In this document: positions 35,784 through 43,435 of the stretch, one piece after another
Position numbering within the stretch: position 1 is the first letter of the stretch
Layout: each line of letters begins with the position of its first letter
DNA from: Chloroflexota bacterium
GTDB lineage: Bacteria; Chloroflexota; Chloroflexia; Thermomicrobiales; UBA6265
Assembly (NCBI GenBank): GCA_023389575.1
Contig: JAEWEG010000061.1
Span: 1 to 61,105, forward strand
Direction: 5' to 3'
DNA: 61,105 nt
Translations under genes and position numbers: made by a program
Notes under the pieces: generated by a model
What the model was told of the DNA's origin: nothing
Seen by the model: only the letters and a program-made list of their open reading frames with translations
Database searches by the model: none

Positions 35784-36506
35784 GTGGCGAGTGACCAGCC
35801 AGCCAGCCAGGAACCCCAGGCTCCCGAACCACCCCGGATGGCCCAGACGAAGTACCGCCTGCTGACCGTGCTCGTGATCGTCGGCGCGATCATTGGCGCG
35901 GCCTGGGTGATCGGCGAGCGCGACAACTTCGACACCATCGGGCAGGGCGGCATCAATGCCAAGCTGTTGCCCGCGCCCGGCGAAACCGCTCCCGAGCTCA
36001 TCACCTTCGACACCAGCGGCAACCTCGTGAGCCTCTCCAGTTTCCGTGGCCAGCCCGTCTGGCTCAACTTCTGGGGCTCGTGGTGCCCACCCTGCCGGGC
36101 GGAATTCCCCGACCTCCAGGCCGCTTGGGAGGAAATGAGCGACGATGGTCTGGTGATGCTGGGGATCGCCGTCGGCGAGGACCCGCTGGTCGCCCAGGAC
36201 TACGCCGATCGGGTCGGTGGCACATTTCCGATCCTCGCCGATCCCGCCTACATTTCCGCCATCATCCCGGAAGACCAGCCGGAGGCGCTCGCGGCCGCCC
36301 GGCAGATGGCCACCTCTTACACCATCAACAACTACCCGACCCACATCTTCATCAACCGCGATGGCACGGTCGAATCGGTCGTCCTCTCCCCGATGTCGTT
36401 CGAGGACGCGATGGGGTACGGCCAGGAAATTCTCGATTCACCGGCTCCAGAAATCCCCGCCACGCCGCTGCCGTCCACCATGCCAGCCACTCCTCCGAAG
36501 GAGTAA
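35784..36506 (+). CDS. resA: Thiol-disulfide oxidoreductase ResA/TlpA
   Basis: 240 residues from a GTG start. A short cytosolic tail is followed by a membrane anchor (LLTVLVIVGAIIGAAWVIG, about 26-44) and an extracytoplasmic thioredoxin fold with the CXXC site NFWGSWCPPCRAEFP and the cis-Pro region NNYPTHIFINRDG. The C-terminus is Pro/Thr-rich. It reduces apocytochrome c thiols with electrons from CcdA. Last gene of the operon, followed by a terminator. Confidence 0.93.
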   Translation: MASDQPASQEPQAPEPPRMAQTKYRLLTVLVIVGAIIGAAWVIGERDNFDTIGQGGINAKLLPAPGETAPELITFDTSGNLVSLSSFRGQPVWLNFWGSWCPPCRAEFPDLQAAWEEMSDDGLVMLGIAVGEDPLVAQDYADRVGGTFPILADPAYISAIIPEDQPEALAAARQMATSYTINNYPTHIFINRDGTVESVVLSPMSFEDAMGYGQEILDSPAPEIPATPLPSTMPATPPKE

Positions 36507-36526
36507 CCAGGCCCGCGCGACAATGC

Positions 36527-36560
36527 AAAGGCCCCATCCGGAAATCCGGACGGGGCCTTT
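36527..36560. terminator. Terminator after the System II operon
   Basis: AAAGGCCCC (36527-36535)/GGGGCCTTT (36552-36560) with an inner TCCG/CGGA stem. It is symmetrical (A-run left, T-run right), so it also suits the convergent F420 oxidoreductase gene. Confidence 0.8.
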
Positions 36561-36585
36561 GGTATTCCTGAATCGAACTACCCGG

Positions 36586-37569
36586 TTACCACTTCAGGTT
36601 TGGGATGACGTGCTTGCCGTAGGCCTCGATGAATGCTTCCTGGTCGCGGTTCACGTTGTGGATGTGAATCTCCTGGAACCCAAGGTCGATCCACTTCTGG
36701 ATGTACTCGGTATGCTTGTCGAGGTCAGAAGTCGTCAGCACGCGGTTCTTGAAGTTCTCCGGCCGCACCAGCTTGGACATCGCCTCGAAGTCCTCCGGAG
36801 TCCGGATGTCCGCCTTCGGGAAGTTCATGCCACCGTTCGGCCAGTCCCGTACCGCCGAATCGATGGCCTCCTGGTCGGTCGGAGCGTAGCTCACCTTGAC
36901 CTGGAGGATCTTCGCCATCTTCGACGGATCCTTGCCCGCCTCGCGAGCGCCCTTGTCGAAGCGCTCCATCAGCATCTTGACCTTCTCTTCGGCCGCGCCC
37001 ACCGTGATGATCCCATCGGTCAGCTTTCCGGTCCGGGTCGCCATGATCGGCCCCGAGGTCGCCACGTAGATCGGCGGCGGCGCGTCCGGCATGGTGTAGA
37101 GCCTGGCGCTTTCCACCCGGAAGTGTTCTCCCTGGTGCTTCACCACCTTGCCGCCGAACAGCCGGGTGATGATCTCGATCGACTCGACCAGGCGGCTCAG
37201 GCGGGCCGGGGCCTCGGGCCAGTACTCGCCAACGATGTGTTCGTTGAGCGCCTCGCCGGCACCCAGACCGAGGAAGAATCGACCCGGATACATGGCCTCG
37301 AGCGTGGCCGCGGCCTGCGCCAGAACCGCTGGGTGATACCGGTAGCCCGGAGGCGTCACGCCGGTACCGAACCGCATCTGGGTCGTCGCGCCGAGCGCGC
37401 CCATCCATGCCCACACGAACGCCGAGTGACCCTGCGACGGCACCCAGGGGTGGAAGTGGTCCGAGGCGGTCACCACCGAGAAACCCTGCTGCTCGGCCTG
37501 CTGGCTGTAGGTCAGCAGATCCGTGGGATGAAACTGCTCGAATGACGCCGCATATCCAATGGAACCCAT
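36586..37569 (-). CDS. F420-dependent LLM-class oxidoreductase
   Basis: 327 residues from ATG 37569, chosen because GGAGGA lies just upstream; the frame is open 15 codons further. It is a luciferase-like monooxygenase-fold TIM barrel of the F420 glucose-6-phosphate dehydrogenase-like group: FEQFHPTDLLTYSQQAEQQGF, TASDHFHPW, FGTGVTPPGYRYHPA, FLGLGAGEALNEHIVG and PPPIYVATSGP. These residues surround the deazaflavin. It carries hydride between coenzyme F420 and an unknown substrate. It is downstream of and co-directional with cofE (50-nt gap), consistent with an F420 operon. Confidence 0.9.
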   Translation of the reverse strand: MGSIGYAASFEQFHPTDLLTYSQQAEQQGFSVVTASDHFHPWVPSQGHSAFVWAWMGALGATTQMRFGTGVTPPGYRYHPAVLAQAAATLEAMYPGRFFLGLGAGEALNEHIVGEYWPEAPARLSRLVESIEIITRLFGGKVVKHQGEHFRVESARLYTMPDAPPPIYVATSGPIMATRTGKLTDGIITVGAAEEKVKMLMERFDKGAREAGKDPSKMAKILQVKVSYAPTDQEAIDSAVRDWPNGGMNFPKADIRTPEDFEAMSKLVRPENFKNRVLTTSDLDKHTEYIQKWIDLGFQEIHIHNVNRDQEAFIEAYGKHVIPNLKW

Positions 37570-37619
37570 GAAATCCTCCGCTGTCGCGTCCATCGCCACA
37601 TCGGCGGTGGACAAATCGT

Positions 37620-38429
37620 TTAGATGAACAGGTTACGCTCTTCCGCCATCACCAGGTCCTTGCCAGACCCGGCTCGAGTCTCCGTCTGGGCCCTATAGCC
37701 CCGGATGACCGCCACCGGCCGCGCCGCCAGCTTGTGCATGACCAGCTCGGCCGCCGAGGCCAGTTCGTCGGCGATCGCCAGCACGGATGCCCGCAACTCG
37801 TACCCGTTCGGGTCGAACTGCCCTCGATAGTCCGACATCGCGGCGATCCCCGCCACTCCAATCGCGACATTGACGATACCGTTTCGCCAGGGCCGGCCGA
37901 ACGAGTCGGTCACAATTACCCCGATCGGCGAGCCTTCTCCAGCCCAATCCGGGAAGAACCGGTCCACCAACGCCGCGCGCACGGCCTCCGCCGAGGCGTC
38001 GGGATCCTCCGGCAGGATGCACACGACATCCGGCGATACATTCGAGGCGTCCACCCCGGCGTTCGCGCAGATGAACCCGTGCCGGGTCTCGGCGATGATC
38101 AGCCCGCGCACCATGCGCACGATGCGCCGGGCCTGCTGGAAGACCACCTCGACCTGCCGCGCGTCCTTGTCCCACTCGTTGGCCACCTGCAGCGCCAGGG
38201 CGGAAGGCTCGATGGTCGTCAGGTCGACCAGGCCACCTTCGGCCTTGCTGACGACCTTGTGCGTCACCGCCACCACGTCGCCTTCCCGCAACGAGCCGAC
38301 ACTCGTCGCAACCGCCTCGACGATCATGTCCGTCAGCGGATCGCCGGGCCGGATTTCCGGCAGGCCGTCCACCGGCAGGATCGACACCACGTCCTCCGCC
38401 TGCCCGGCGACATTCCCAATTTCCGTCAT
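37620..38429 (-). CDS. cofE: Coenzyme F420-0:L-glutamate ligase CofE
   Basis: 269 residues from ATG 38429; the longer upstream frame overlaps cofC and is not credible. Family features: LPEIRPGDPLTDMI, VVAVTHKVVSKAEG, the HGFICANAGVDASNV motif, GVIVTDSFGRPWRNGI and the terminal KLAARPVAVIRGY. CofE adds gamma-linked glutamates to F420-0 using GTP. There is no fused FbiB-type nitroreductase domain, so the last reduction or tailing step is elsewhere. The start overlaps the cofC stop by 4 nt (ATGA). Confidence 0.95.
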   Translation of the reverse strand: MTEIGNVAGQAEDVVSILPVDGLPEIRPGDPLTDMIVEAVATSVGSLREGDVVAVTHKVVSKAEGGLVDLTTIEPSALALQVANEWDKDARQVEVVFQQARRIVRMVRGLIIAETRHGFICANAGVDASNVSPDVVCILPEDPDASAEAVRAALVDRFFPDWAGEGSPIGVIVTDSFGRPWRNGIVNVAIGVAGIAAMSDYRGQFDPNGYELRASVLAIADELASAAELVMHKLAARPVAVIRGYRAQTETRAGSGKDLVMAEERNLFI

Positions 38430-39118
38430 ACATGCTCCAGAACAGGCCGCGAACCGTGACCCGGAAGTAACCATGCCGTGCCAGGCACATCGTGCGAAAG
38501 GAGGCGCGCCCGCGTCTCCCGTTTCAGTTTCGCCCAATCGTCGGGCGTATCCAAATCAAGCGCCAGTCCCGGACGCACCACGTCCTCAACCTGGAGTCCC
38601 AGGTCCACCGCCGCACGTTCGTGCTCCAGACGGCTGCCGAGGCCAAAATGGAATGGGAACGCCGAGACCGTCTCCCGCCCATTCAGCAAGAGCGCGTTCG
38701 TGCCGTGGAGGCCAAGGTCGGGTCCGATCACCACGTCCGCGCCCGATGCCAACATCGCCGCCAGGTCGGCGGCGTCCAGTTCGGGCAAATCGGCTGGAAG
38801 CACCAGCAGCCGGTCACTCCCGGATCGAACCGCGACCTGGCGTCCCGTGTCGATGCCGGCGTTCATGCCAACCGATCCGGGCCCTTGCAGGATGCCGTGG
38901 ACGTCTGGTAGTTCCTCGTCCAGCGTCTCCAGCAGGTGATCGTCGCGCGTCACCACCACAATCTGTCCGGCAAGGCCGCTGTCGTGCGTCACCCGCAGCA
39001 CATGGAAGGCCATGCCCGCCACCAGCCGCGCCCGGTGCCGTTCGTCGAACATCGGCGCGAGCCGGGTCTTGCTTCCCCACAACCCGCGGATGGGAATGAC
39101 GACCGTGAGACCAGTCAC
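38426..39118 (-). CDS. cofC: 2-phospho-L-lactate (PEP) guanylyltransferase CofC
   Basis: 230 residues with a nucleotidyltransferase (GT-A-like) fold: VVIPIRGLWGSKTRLAP at the N-terminus, the central LVLPADLPELDAADL and FGLGSRLEHERAA, and LALDLDTPDDWAKL. It activates 2-phospholactate, phosphoenolpyruvate or 3-phosphoglycerate with GTP to start F420 assembly; which one is not readable from the sequence. It overlaps cofD upstream and cofE downstream by 4 nt each. Confidence 0.93.
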   Translation of the reverse strand: MTGLTVVIPIRGLWGSKTRLAPMFDERHRARLVAGMAFHVLRVTHDSGLAGQIVVVTRDDHLLETLDEELPDVHGILQGPGSVGMNAGIDTGRQVAVRSGSDRLLVLPADLPELDAADLAAMLASGADVVIGPDLGLHGTNALLLNGRETVSAFPFHFGLGSRLEHERAAVDLGLQVEDVVRPGLALDLDTPDDWAKLKRETRARLLSHDVPGTAWLLPGHGSRPVLEHV

Positions 39119-40074
39119 ACGGTGCTCCGGCGATCGGCGAACGCCAGCACTTCGGCCGCGAAACGCTCGCGGTCGGCCGTGTCGCCCATGATGGTGTTCG
39201 TCACCAGCACATCGAGACCGAGTTCACGAATCGAGCCTTCGAGGTCCGCGTCCGCCTGGTCGATCACGTAGGCATCGATCAGGCCGTCGTACAGCTTCGC
39301 CACGCCCAGCGCCGAGGTCTCGTGCCCAAGGCTCGAAAGCATCTTGTCGGCGGGCCCCTTCAGCGCCTTGCCGCCAATGATTGGGCTTACCGCCACTTTC
39401 CAGGCGCCTGAGTCGCGAACCGCGTCCCTGATACCGTGAACTTCCAGGATCGGACCGATGCTCACAATCGGGTTCGAGGGGCAGAACACGATCGTATCGG
39501 CTTCCGCGATGGCTCGCGTCACCTCGGGGCCAGGCCGGGCATGTTCGATTCCGGCGAACGAGACCGCGTCGACCTCGTCCGCCTGCCGTCGCGCCACGAA
39601 GTATTCCTGGAACGCCAGGTCCTGGCCGCCGCTGTGAATAACCGTCGCTACTGGGTCGTCGCTCATGGGCAGGATCGTCGCATCCACGCCAAGCGCCGTC
39701 GCCAGCCGCGCCGTCACCTCGGTCAACGACTGACCGTCCTTCAACTGTTGCGTCCGCAGGATGTGCGTGGCGAAGTCGCGATCGCCGAGGCTGAACCATG
39801 TGTCCTCGCCGAGCGCCCCGATGCCCGCAAGCGTCTGTTGCGTGTCGCCGGCGATCCCCCATCCATGGACTGGGTCGGCGATCCCCGCCAGCGTGTACAT
39901 CACGGTATCGATGTCTGGCGATATCCTCAGGCCCCACAGATCGAAATCATCCGCGGTGTTGACGACAACCGTCAGCGGTCCCGGCACAACGCCCGCCAGT
40001 CCCTGGGCCATCTTGGCGCCACCCACGCCACCGGCGATGGCCAGGGTGCGGTGGTGTTTTGGTTGGTCTTGCAC
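39115..40074 (-). CDS. cofD: 2-phospho-L-lactate transferase CofD
   Basis: 319 residues. Typical CofD elements: AIAGGVGGAKMAQGL near the N-terminus, VNTADDFDLWGLRISPDIDTVMYTL, GDRDFATHILR, and CPSNPIVSIGPIL. It transfers the activated phospholactyl group to the deazaflavin Fo. First gene of the cofDCE-oxidoreductase operon on the minus strand. Fo synthase (cofG/cofH) is not in the window. Confidence 0.96.
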   Translation of the reverse strand: MQDQPKHHRTLAIAGGVGGAKMAQGLAGVVPGPLTVVVNTADDFDLWGLRISPDIDTVMYTLAGIADPVHGWGIAGDTQQTLAGIGALGEDTWFSLGDRDFATHILRTQQLKDGQSLTEVTARLATALGVDATILPMSDDPVATVIHSGGQDLAFQEYFVARRQADEVDAVSFAGIEHARPGPEVTRAIAEADTIVFCPSNPIVSIGPILEVHGIRDAVRDSGAWKVAVSPIIGGKALKGPADKMLSSLGHETSALGVAKLYDGLIDAYVIDQADADLEGSIRELGLDVLVTNTIMGDTADRERFAAEVLAFADRRSTV

Positions 40075-40229
40075 GGAAACGAGTCTCCTGGCGCTTGCCC
40101 GGCCATGTCACTATCCAAACGGTAGTATATCCGTCACCACCCTCCAACTGGTCGTATGGTTGGGGAACTGATCGCGATACATTCGTGCGAAAATGGCTGG
40201 CACGAACCGAATTCCCACCTGGAGAGGTC

Positions 40230-41759
40230 ATGCCGGCAACCACCAGCTCGTCATCGCGAAACCCACTCGTTCTCGCCATAGACATTGGCTCCTCGTCCGT
40301 GCGCGCGCTGCTCTACGACCAGGAAGGAGCGCAGCTGTACGATTCCGAGGTTCAACTTTCGTACCGGCAGTCCGTCACGGCGGACGGCGGCTCCGAATCC
40401 GACGCCGGCACGCTGCTGGACCTCACCATCGCCTGTATCGACGGGGTCCTGGAGAAGACGCCAGCGGACGCCGGCACCATCGAAGCCGTGGGGTTCACAT
40501 CGTTTTGGCACGGGCTGCTGGGTCTCGATGCGTCCGGAGCGCCCTCGACGCCCGTCTACATGTGGTCGGACAAGCGTTCCGGCGCCGACGCGGCGCGACT
40601 CGCCGATGAGCTCGGGCTCGACGAGGTTCACCGGGCGACTGGTTGCCGCCCCCATTCAAGTTACTGGCCGGCCAAGCTTCGCTGGTTGAAACGCACCCGG
40701 CCGGAACACCTCGAGGCCAGCCGCCACTGGGTATCCATCACCGACTACATCATGCGGCGGCTCACCGGCACGCTGGTCACATCGGTTTCCATGGCCTCCG
40801 GAACCGGCTTCCTCAACACGTCATCCCTGGAATGGGATGAGTCGATGGTCGAGGCCCTTGGCATCTCCACGGACCAGCTTCCGCCCATCGTCGACCGCAC
40901 CGACCGCGCCGATCCCCTGACGGCCGAGTTCGCCAGCCGCTGGCCCTCCCTCGCGTCGATCCCATGGTTTCCCGCCATCGGCGACGGAGCCGCCGCGAAC
41001 GTCGGCTCCGGCTGTGTGGGGCCGGAGCGCATGGCGCTAACCATTGGCACATCCGCCGCCATGCGCCTGATCCTGCCAGGAGACCAGGCGACCGCGGGCG
41101 TGTCCAACCGGCTGTGGCGGTATCGGCTCGACCGCTCCCAGGCCGTGGTGGGTGGCGCGCTGAGCAACGGCGGCAACGCCGCCGCCTGGGTAGCCGACCA
41201 CACCGGCGGTGGCGACCTCGACGATCTCACCACCCAGGCCAGCCATCTCGCGCCAGACGCGCACGGCCTCACCATACTCCCCCTGTTCGCCGGCGAACGC
41301 TCGCCCAGTTGGAACGAGCATTCCACCGGAACCATTCACGGCATACGGCTTTCATCAACTCCCGTGGAGCTGTTTCGGGCCACGCTCGAGGCGACGGCCT
41401 ATCGGCTCGCCGACATTTACGACGACCTGACCCCGCTCACCTCCAGCCCGTTCGAGATCCACGCCAACGGCGCCGCCGCCCTCGGCTCTCCCCTCTGGCT
41501 CCAGATCATCGCCAGCACGCTCGGTCATACCGTCGACGCGGTTGACGCCGAGACCGAAGCGTCAGCCCGCGGCGCGGCCATCTGCGCCCTGGAAGCGATT
41601 GGCGCCATCGAGGGGCTTCAGGACGCCGTTCGCCCGGTGGCCACGAGCTACCAGCCAGACCCGGAAGCCACCGCGATCTACAAGGCTGCTCGCCAGCGAC
41701 AGGCCGCGCTCGAATCTGCCATCAATTCCATCGTCACGAAGGACACGCCATTCCGATGA
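40230..41759 (+). CDS. FGGY-family carbohydrate kinase
   Basis: 509 residues from ATG 40230 after GGAGAGG. FGGY features: the phosphate-1 motif VLAIDIGSSSVRALLYD, VGFTSFWHGLLGLD, the KLRWLKRTRPEHLEAS and DYIMRRLTG region, and GDGAAANVGSGC with the adenosine-site GGALSNGGNA. It resembles gluconokinase/xylulokinase-type enzymes; the true sugar cannot be assigned. It is coupled by a 4-nt overlap to a PIG-L deacetylase. Confidence 0.9.
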   Translation: MPATTSSSSRNPLVLAIDIGSSSVRALLYDQEGAQLYDSEVQLSYRQSVTADGGSESDAGTLLDLTIACIDGVLEKTPADAGTIEAVGFTSFWHGLLGLDASGAPSTPVYMWSDKRSGADAARLADELGLDEVHRATGCRPHSSYWPAKLRWLKRTRPEHLEASRHWVSITDYIMRRLTGTLVTSVSMASGTGFLNTSSLEWDESMVEALGISTDQLPPIVDRTDRADPLTAEFASRWPSLASIPWFPAIGDGAAANVGSGCVGPERMALTIGTSAAMRLILPGDQATAGVSNRLWRYRLDRSQAVVGGALSNGGNAAAWVADHTGGGDLDDLTTQASHLAPDAHGLTILPLFAGERSPSWNEHSTGTIHGIRLSSTPVELFRATLEATAYRLADIYDDLTPLTSSPFEIHANGAAALGSPLWLQIIASTLGHTVDAVDAETEASARGAAICALEAIGAIEGLQDAVRPVATSYQPDPEATAIYKAARQRQAALESAINSIVTKDTPFR

Positions 41760-42649
41760 CCAGCCCTAACCTCGATCTCCTGTTTGTCCTCGCCCATCCA
41801 GACGACGAATCGTTCGGTTCGGGCGGGCTCATCTCGTGGCTTCGGGAGCAAGACCTCCGCGTCGGCCTCGTCTGCGCCACCCGTGGCGAATCCGGGCAGA
41901 TCAGCGACCCATCCCTCGGCAGCCCTGAAATGCTGGGCGCGGTTCGCGAACGTGAACTGCGAACCGCCATGTCCATCGCTGGCGTCGAGCCCGTTCGCCT
42001 GCTGCCCTATCGGGACTCGGGCATGGACGGAACGCCTGAAAACGACGATCCGAGGAGCCTGGTTCAGGCTCCTCGCGAATCGGTGCTCGCCGATGTCATC
42101 TGCCAACTGCGTGACCTGAAGCCAACCAACGTTGTCACTTTCGGTCCGGACGGGATCTACGGCCATCCCGACCACATCAAGATTGGCGACATCGCGACGG
42201 AAGCCGTGCACCTCGCGGCGGAAGACGCATACCCGTTCCTCGGAGAGCCGTGGCGGGTCAGCCACCTCTACCACTCCGCCGTCGCCCGCGAAGACCTGAT
42301 CGAGTCGGCCTCCGGACCACACGGGCCTATCGCCGGATTGCCACTGGACCTCGTCTCGGAGATGGGAACTCCCCGTGCGGAGATCACGCACGTCTTCGAT
42401 ATCCGGCCGTACATAGAGGCGAAGCTGCGGCTCATGCGGCCCCACGCCACCCAGCTTCCGCACAATCCCGAGCCCGGATCGCCACAGGATCCCGCGACCC
42501 GGCCTCGTCTCAACCGCGAGTCGCTGAAGCACATCCCCCTGCCGTGGAATGGACCGGACGATCAACCAAGCGTCGTCGACCGCTTCCACTCCCCGGAACT
42601 CGCCGGCACGCCCGCGCGGTTCGTCTCCGCCAGCGTGCCCACGGAGTAG
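41756..42649 (+). CDS. PIG-L family deacetylase
   Basis: 297 residues. The zinc-site signature AHPDDESFGSGG is at the N-terminus and the third ligand is in YGHPDHIKIG, as in LmbE/MshB/PIG-L N-acetylglucosaminyl deacetylases. These remove acetyl groups from GlcNAc-containing lipids or thiol precursors such as mycothiol or bacillithiol; no thiol pathway genes are near. The start overlaps the FGGY kinase stop by 4 nt (ATGA). The 306 nt that follow (42650-42955) hold no convincing gene, only the hxlR promoter. Confidence 0.93.
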   Translation: MTSPNLDLLFVLAHPDDESFGSGGLISWLREQDLRVGLVCATRGESGQISDPSLGSPEMLGAVRERELRTAMSIAGVEPVRLLPYRDSGMDGTPENDDPRSLVQAPRESVLADVICQLRDLKPTNVVTFGPDGIYGHPDHIKIGDIATEAVHLAAEDAYPFLGEPWRVSHLYHSAVAREDLIESASGPHGPIAGLPLDLVSEMGTPRAEITHVFDIRPYIEAKLRLMRPHATQLPHNPEPGSPQDPATRPRLNRESLKHIPLPWNGPDDQPSVVDRFHSPELAGTPARFVSASVPTE

Positions 42650-42863
42650 CGGTGGCCGGAGGGGTCAGGATCACCTCATCATCACCTGACTGGGAGCCGA
42701 CCGTCATGGAATTCCACCGCGCGGGCACGAACGATTGCCGTTCGTGTACAGCGCGGCGCGGAAACCCGTCGTCAGGATTGCATCGTCCCAGCATCCCAAC
42801 CACCGCAGACATCGCCGATCAAGACTGGTACCCGGGAATTAGGCCCCGCAAATCACGAGGCAA

Positions 42864-42892
42864 TTGATTCTGGAGCCTTGAGTTGCTAACAT
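42864..42892 (+). promoter_or_regulatory. Promoter of the HxlR regulator
   Basis: TTGATT (42864-42869), 17-nt spacer, TAACAT (42887-42892). The -10 region overlaps an imperfect palindrome CTAAC-ATATA-GTCAG (42886-42900) that could be an autoregulatory operator. Confidence 0.5.
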
Positions 42893-42955
42893 ATAGTCAG
42901 TAGGGGTCCACTTACCTCCAACCGCGCCAGCTACCCACGAAGAGCAGAGGGATCC

Positions 42956-43342
42956 ATGAAAGTGCGCCAGCTTCAAACCACCAACGTTTGCCCCCGTTAC
43001 CACCACGCCGTCGAGCTGATCGGTCGCCGCTGGACCGGCGCCATCCTGATGGTGCTCCTGCAGGGGGCCTCCCGCTTCACCGATATCGTGCAATCCGTGC
43101 CGGGACTGAGCGATCGCCTCCTTTCCGAGCGCCTCAAGGAACTTGAGGCCGAGGGCATCGTTACTCGCGAGGTCCATGCCGAAACCCCGGTTCGCATCGA
43201 ATACCAGCTCACCCCCATGGGCCGAGACCTGTCCACCGTGACCGGCGCGGTGTCCACCTGGGCCGAGCGCTGGCTTCCCGCCCAACAGCAGGAGCCGGAA
43301 CTGGAAGCGAGCGAGACCCCGGAACTCGCCTCCGTCTCCTGA
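42956..43342 (+). CDS. HxlR-family transcriptional regulator
   Basis: 128 residues. The winged helix-turn-helix shows the HxlR hallmark CPRYHHAVELIGRRWTGAIL, then RFTDIVQSVPGLSDRLLSERLKELEAEGIV and the wing RIEYQLTPMG. The conserved Cys near residue 12 can sense oxidants or electrophiles in this family. The C-terminal tail is acidic and Glu-rich, beyond the usual domain. Single gene with its own promoter and terminator; it may regulate itself or the neighbouring genes. Confidence 0.93.
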   Translation: MKVRQLQTTNVCPRYHHAVELIGRRWTGAILMVLLQGASRFTDIVQSVPGLSDRLLSERLKELEAEGIVTREVHAETPVRIEYQLTPMGRDLSTVTGAVSTWAERWLPAQQQEPELEASETPELASVS

Positions 43343-43367
43343 TCCGAACCCAACAGCTCGTAACGAC

Positions 43368-43404
43368 AAACCGCCTGGCTGGAAGCAATCCAGCCAGGCG
43401 GTTT
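43368..43404. terminator. Bidirectional terminator between hxlR and RNase J genes
   Basis: Perfect 16-bp arms (43368-43383 and 43389-43404) with a 5-nt loop; AAA at the left edge and TTTT at the right edge. It serves both converging transcripts. Confidence 0.85.
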
Positions 43405-43435
43405 TCCTGTGCAACTTATCGCGGTACGGGGAACC

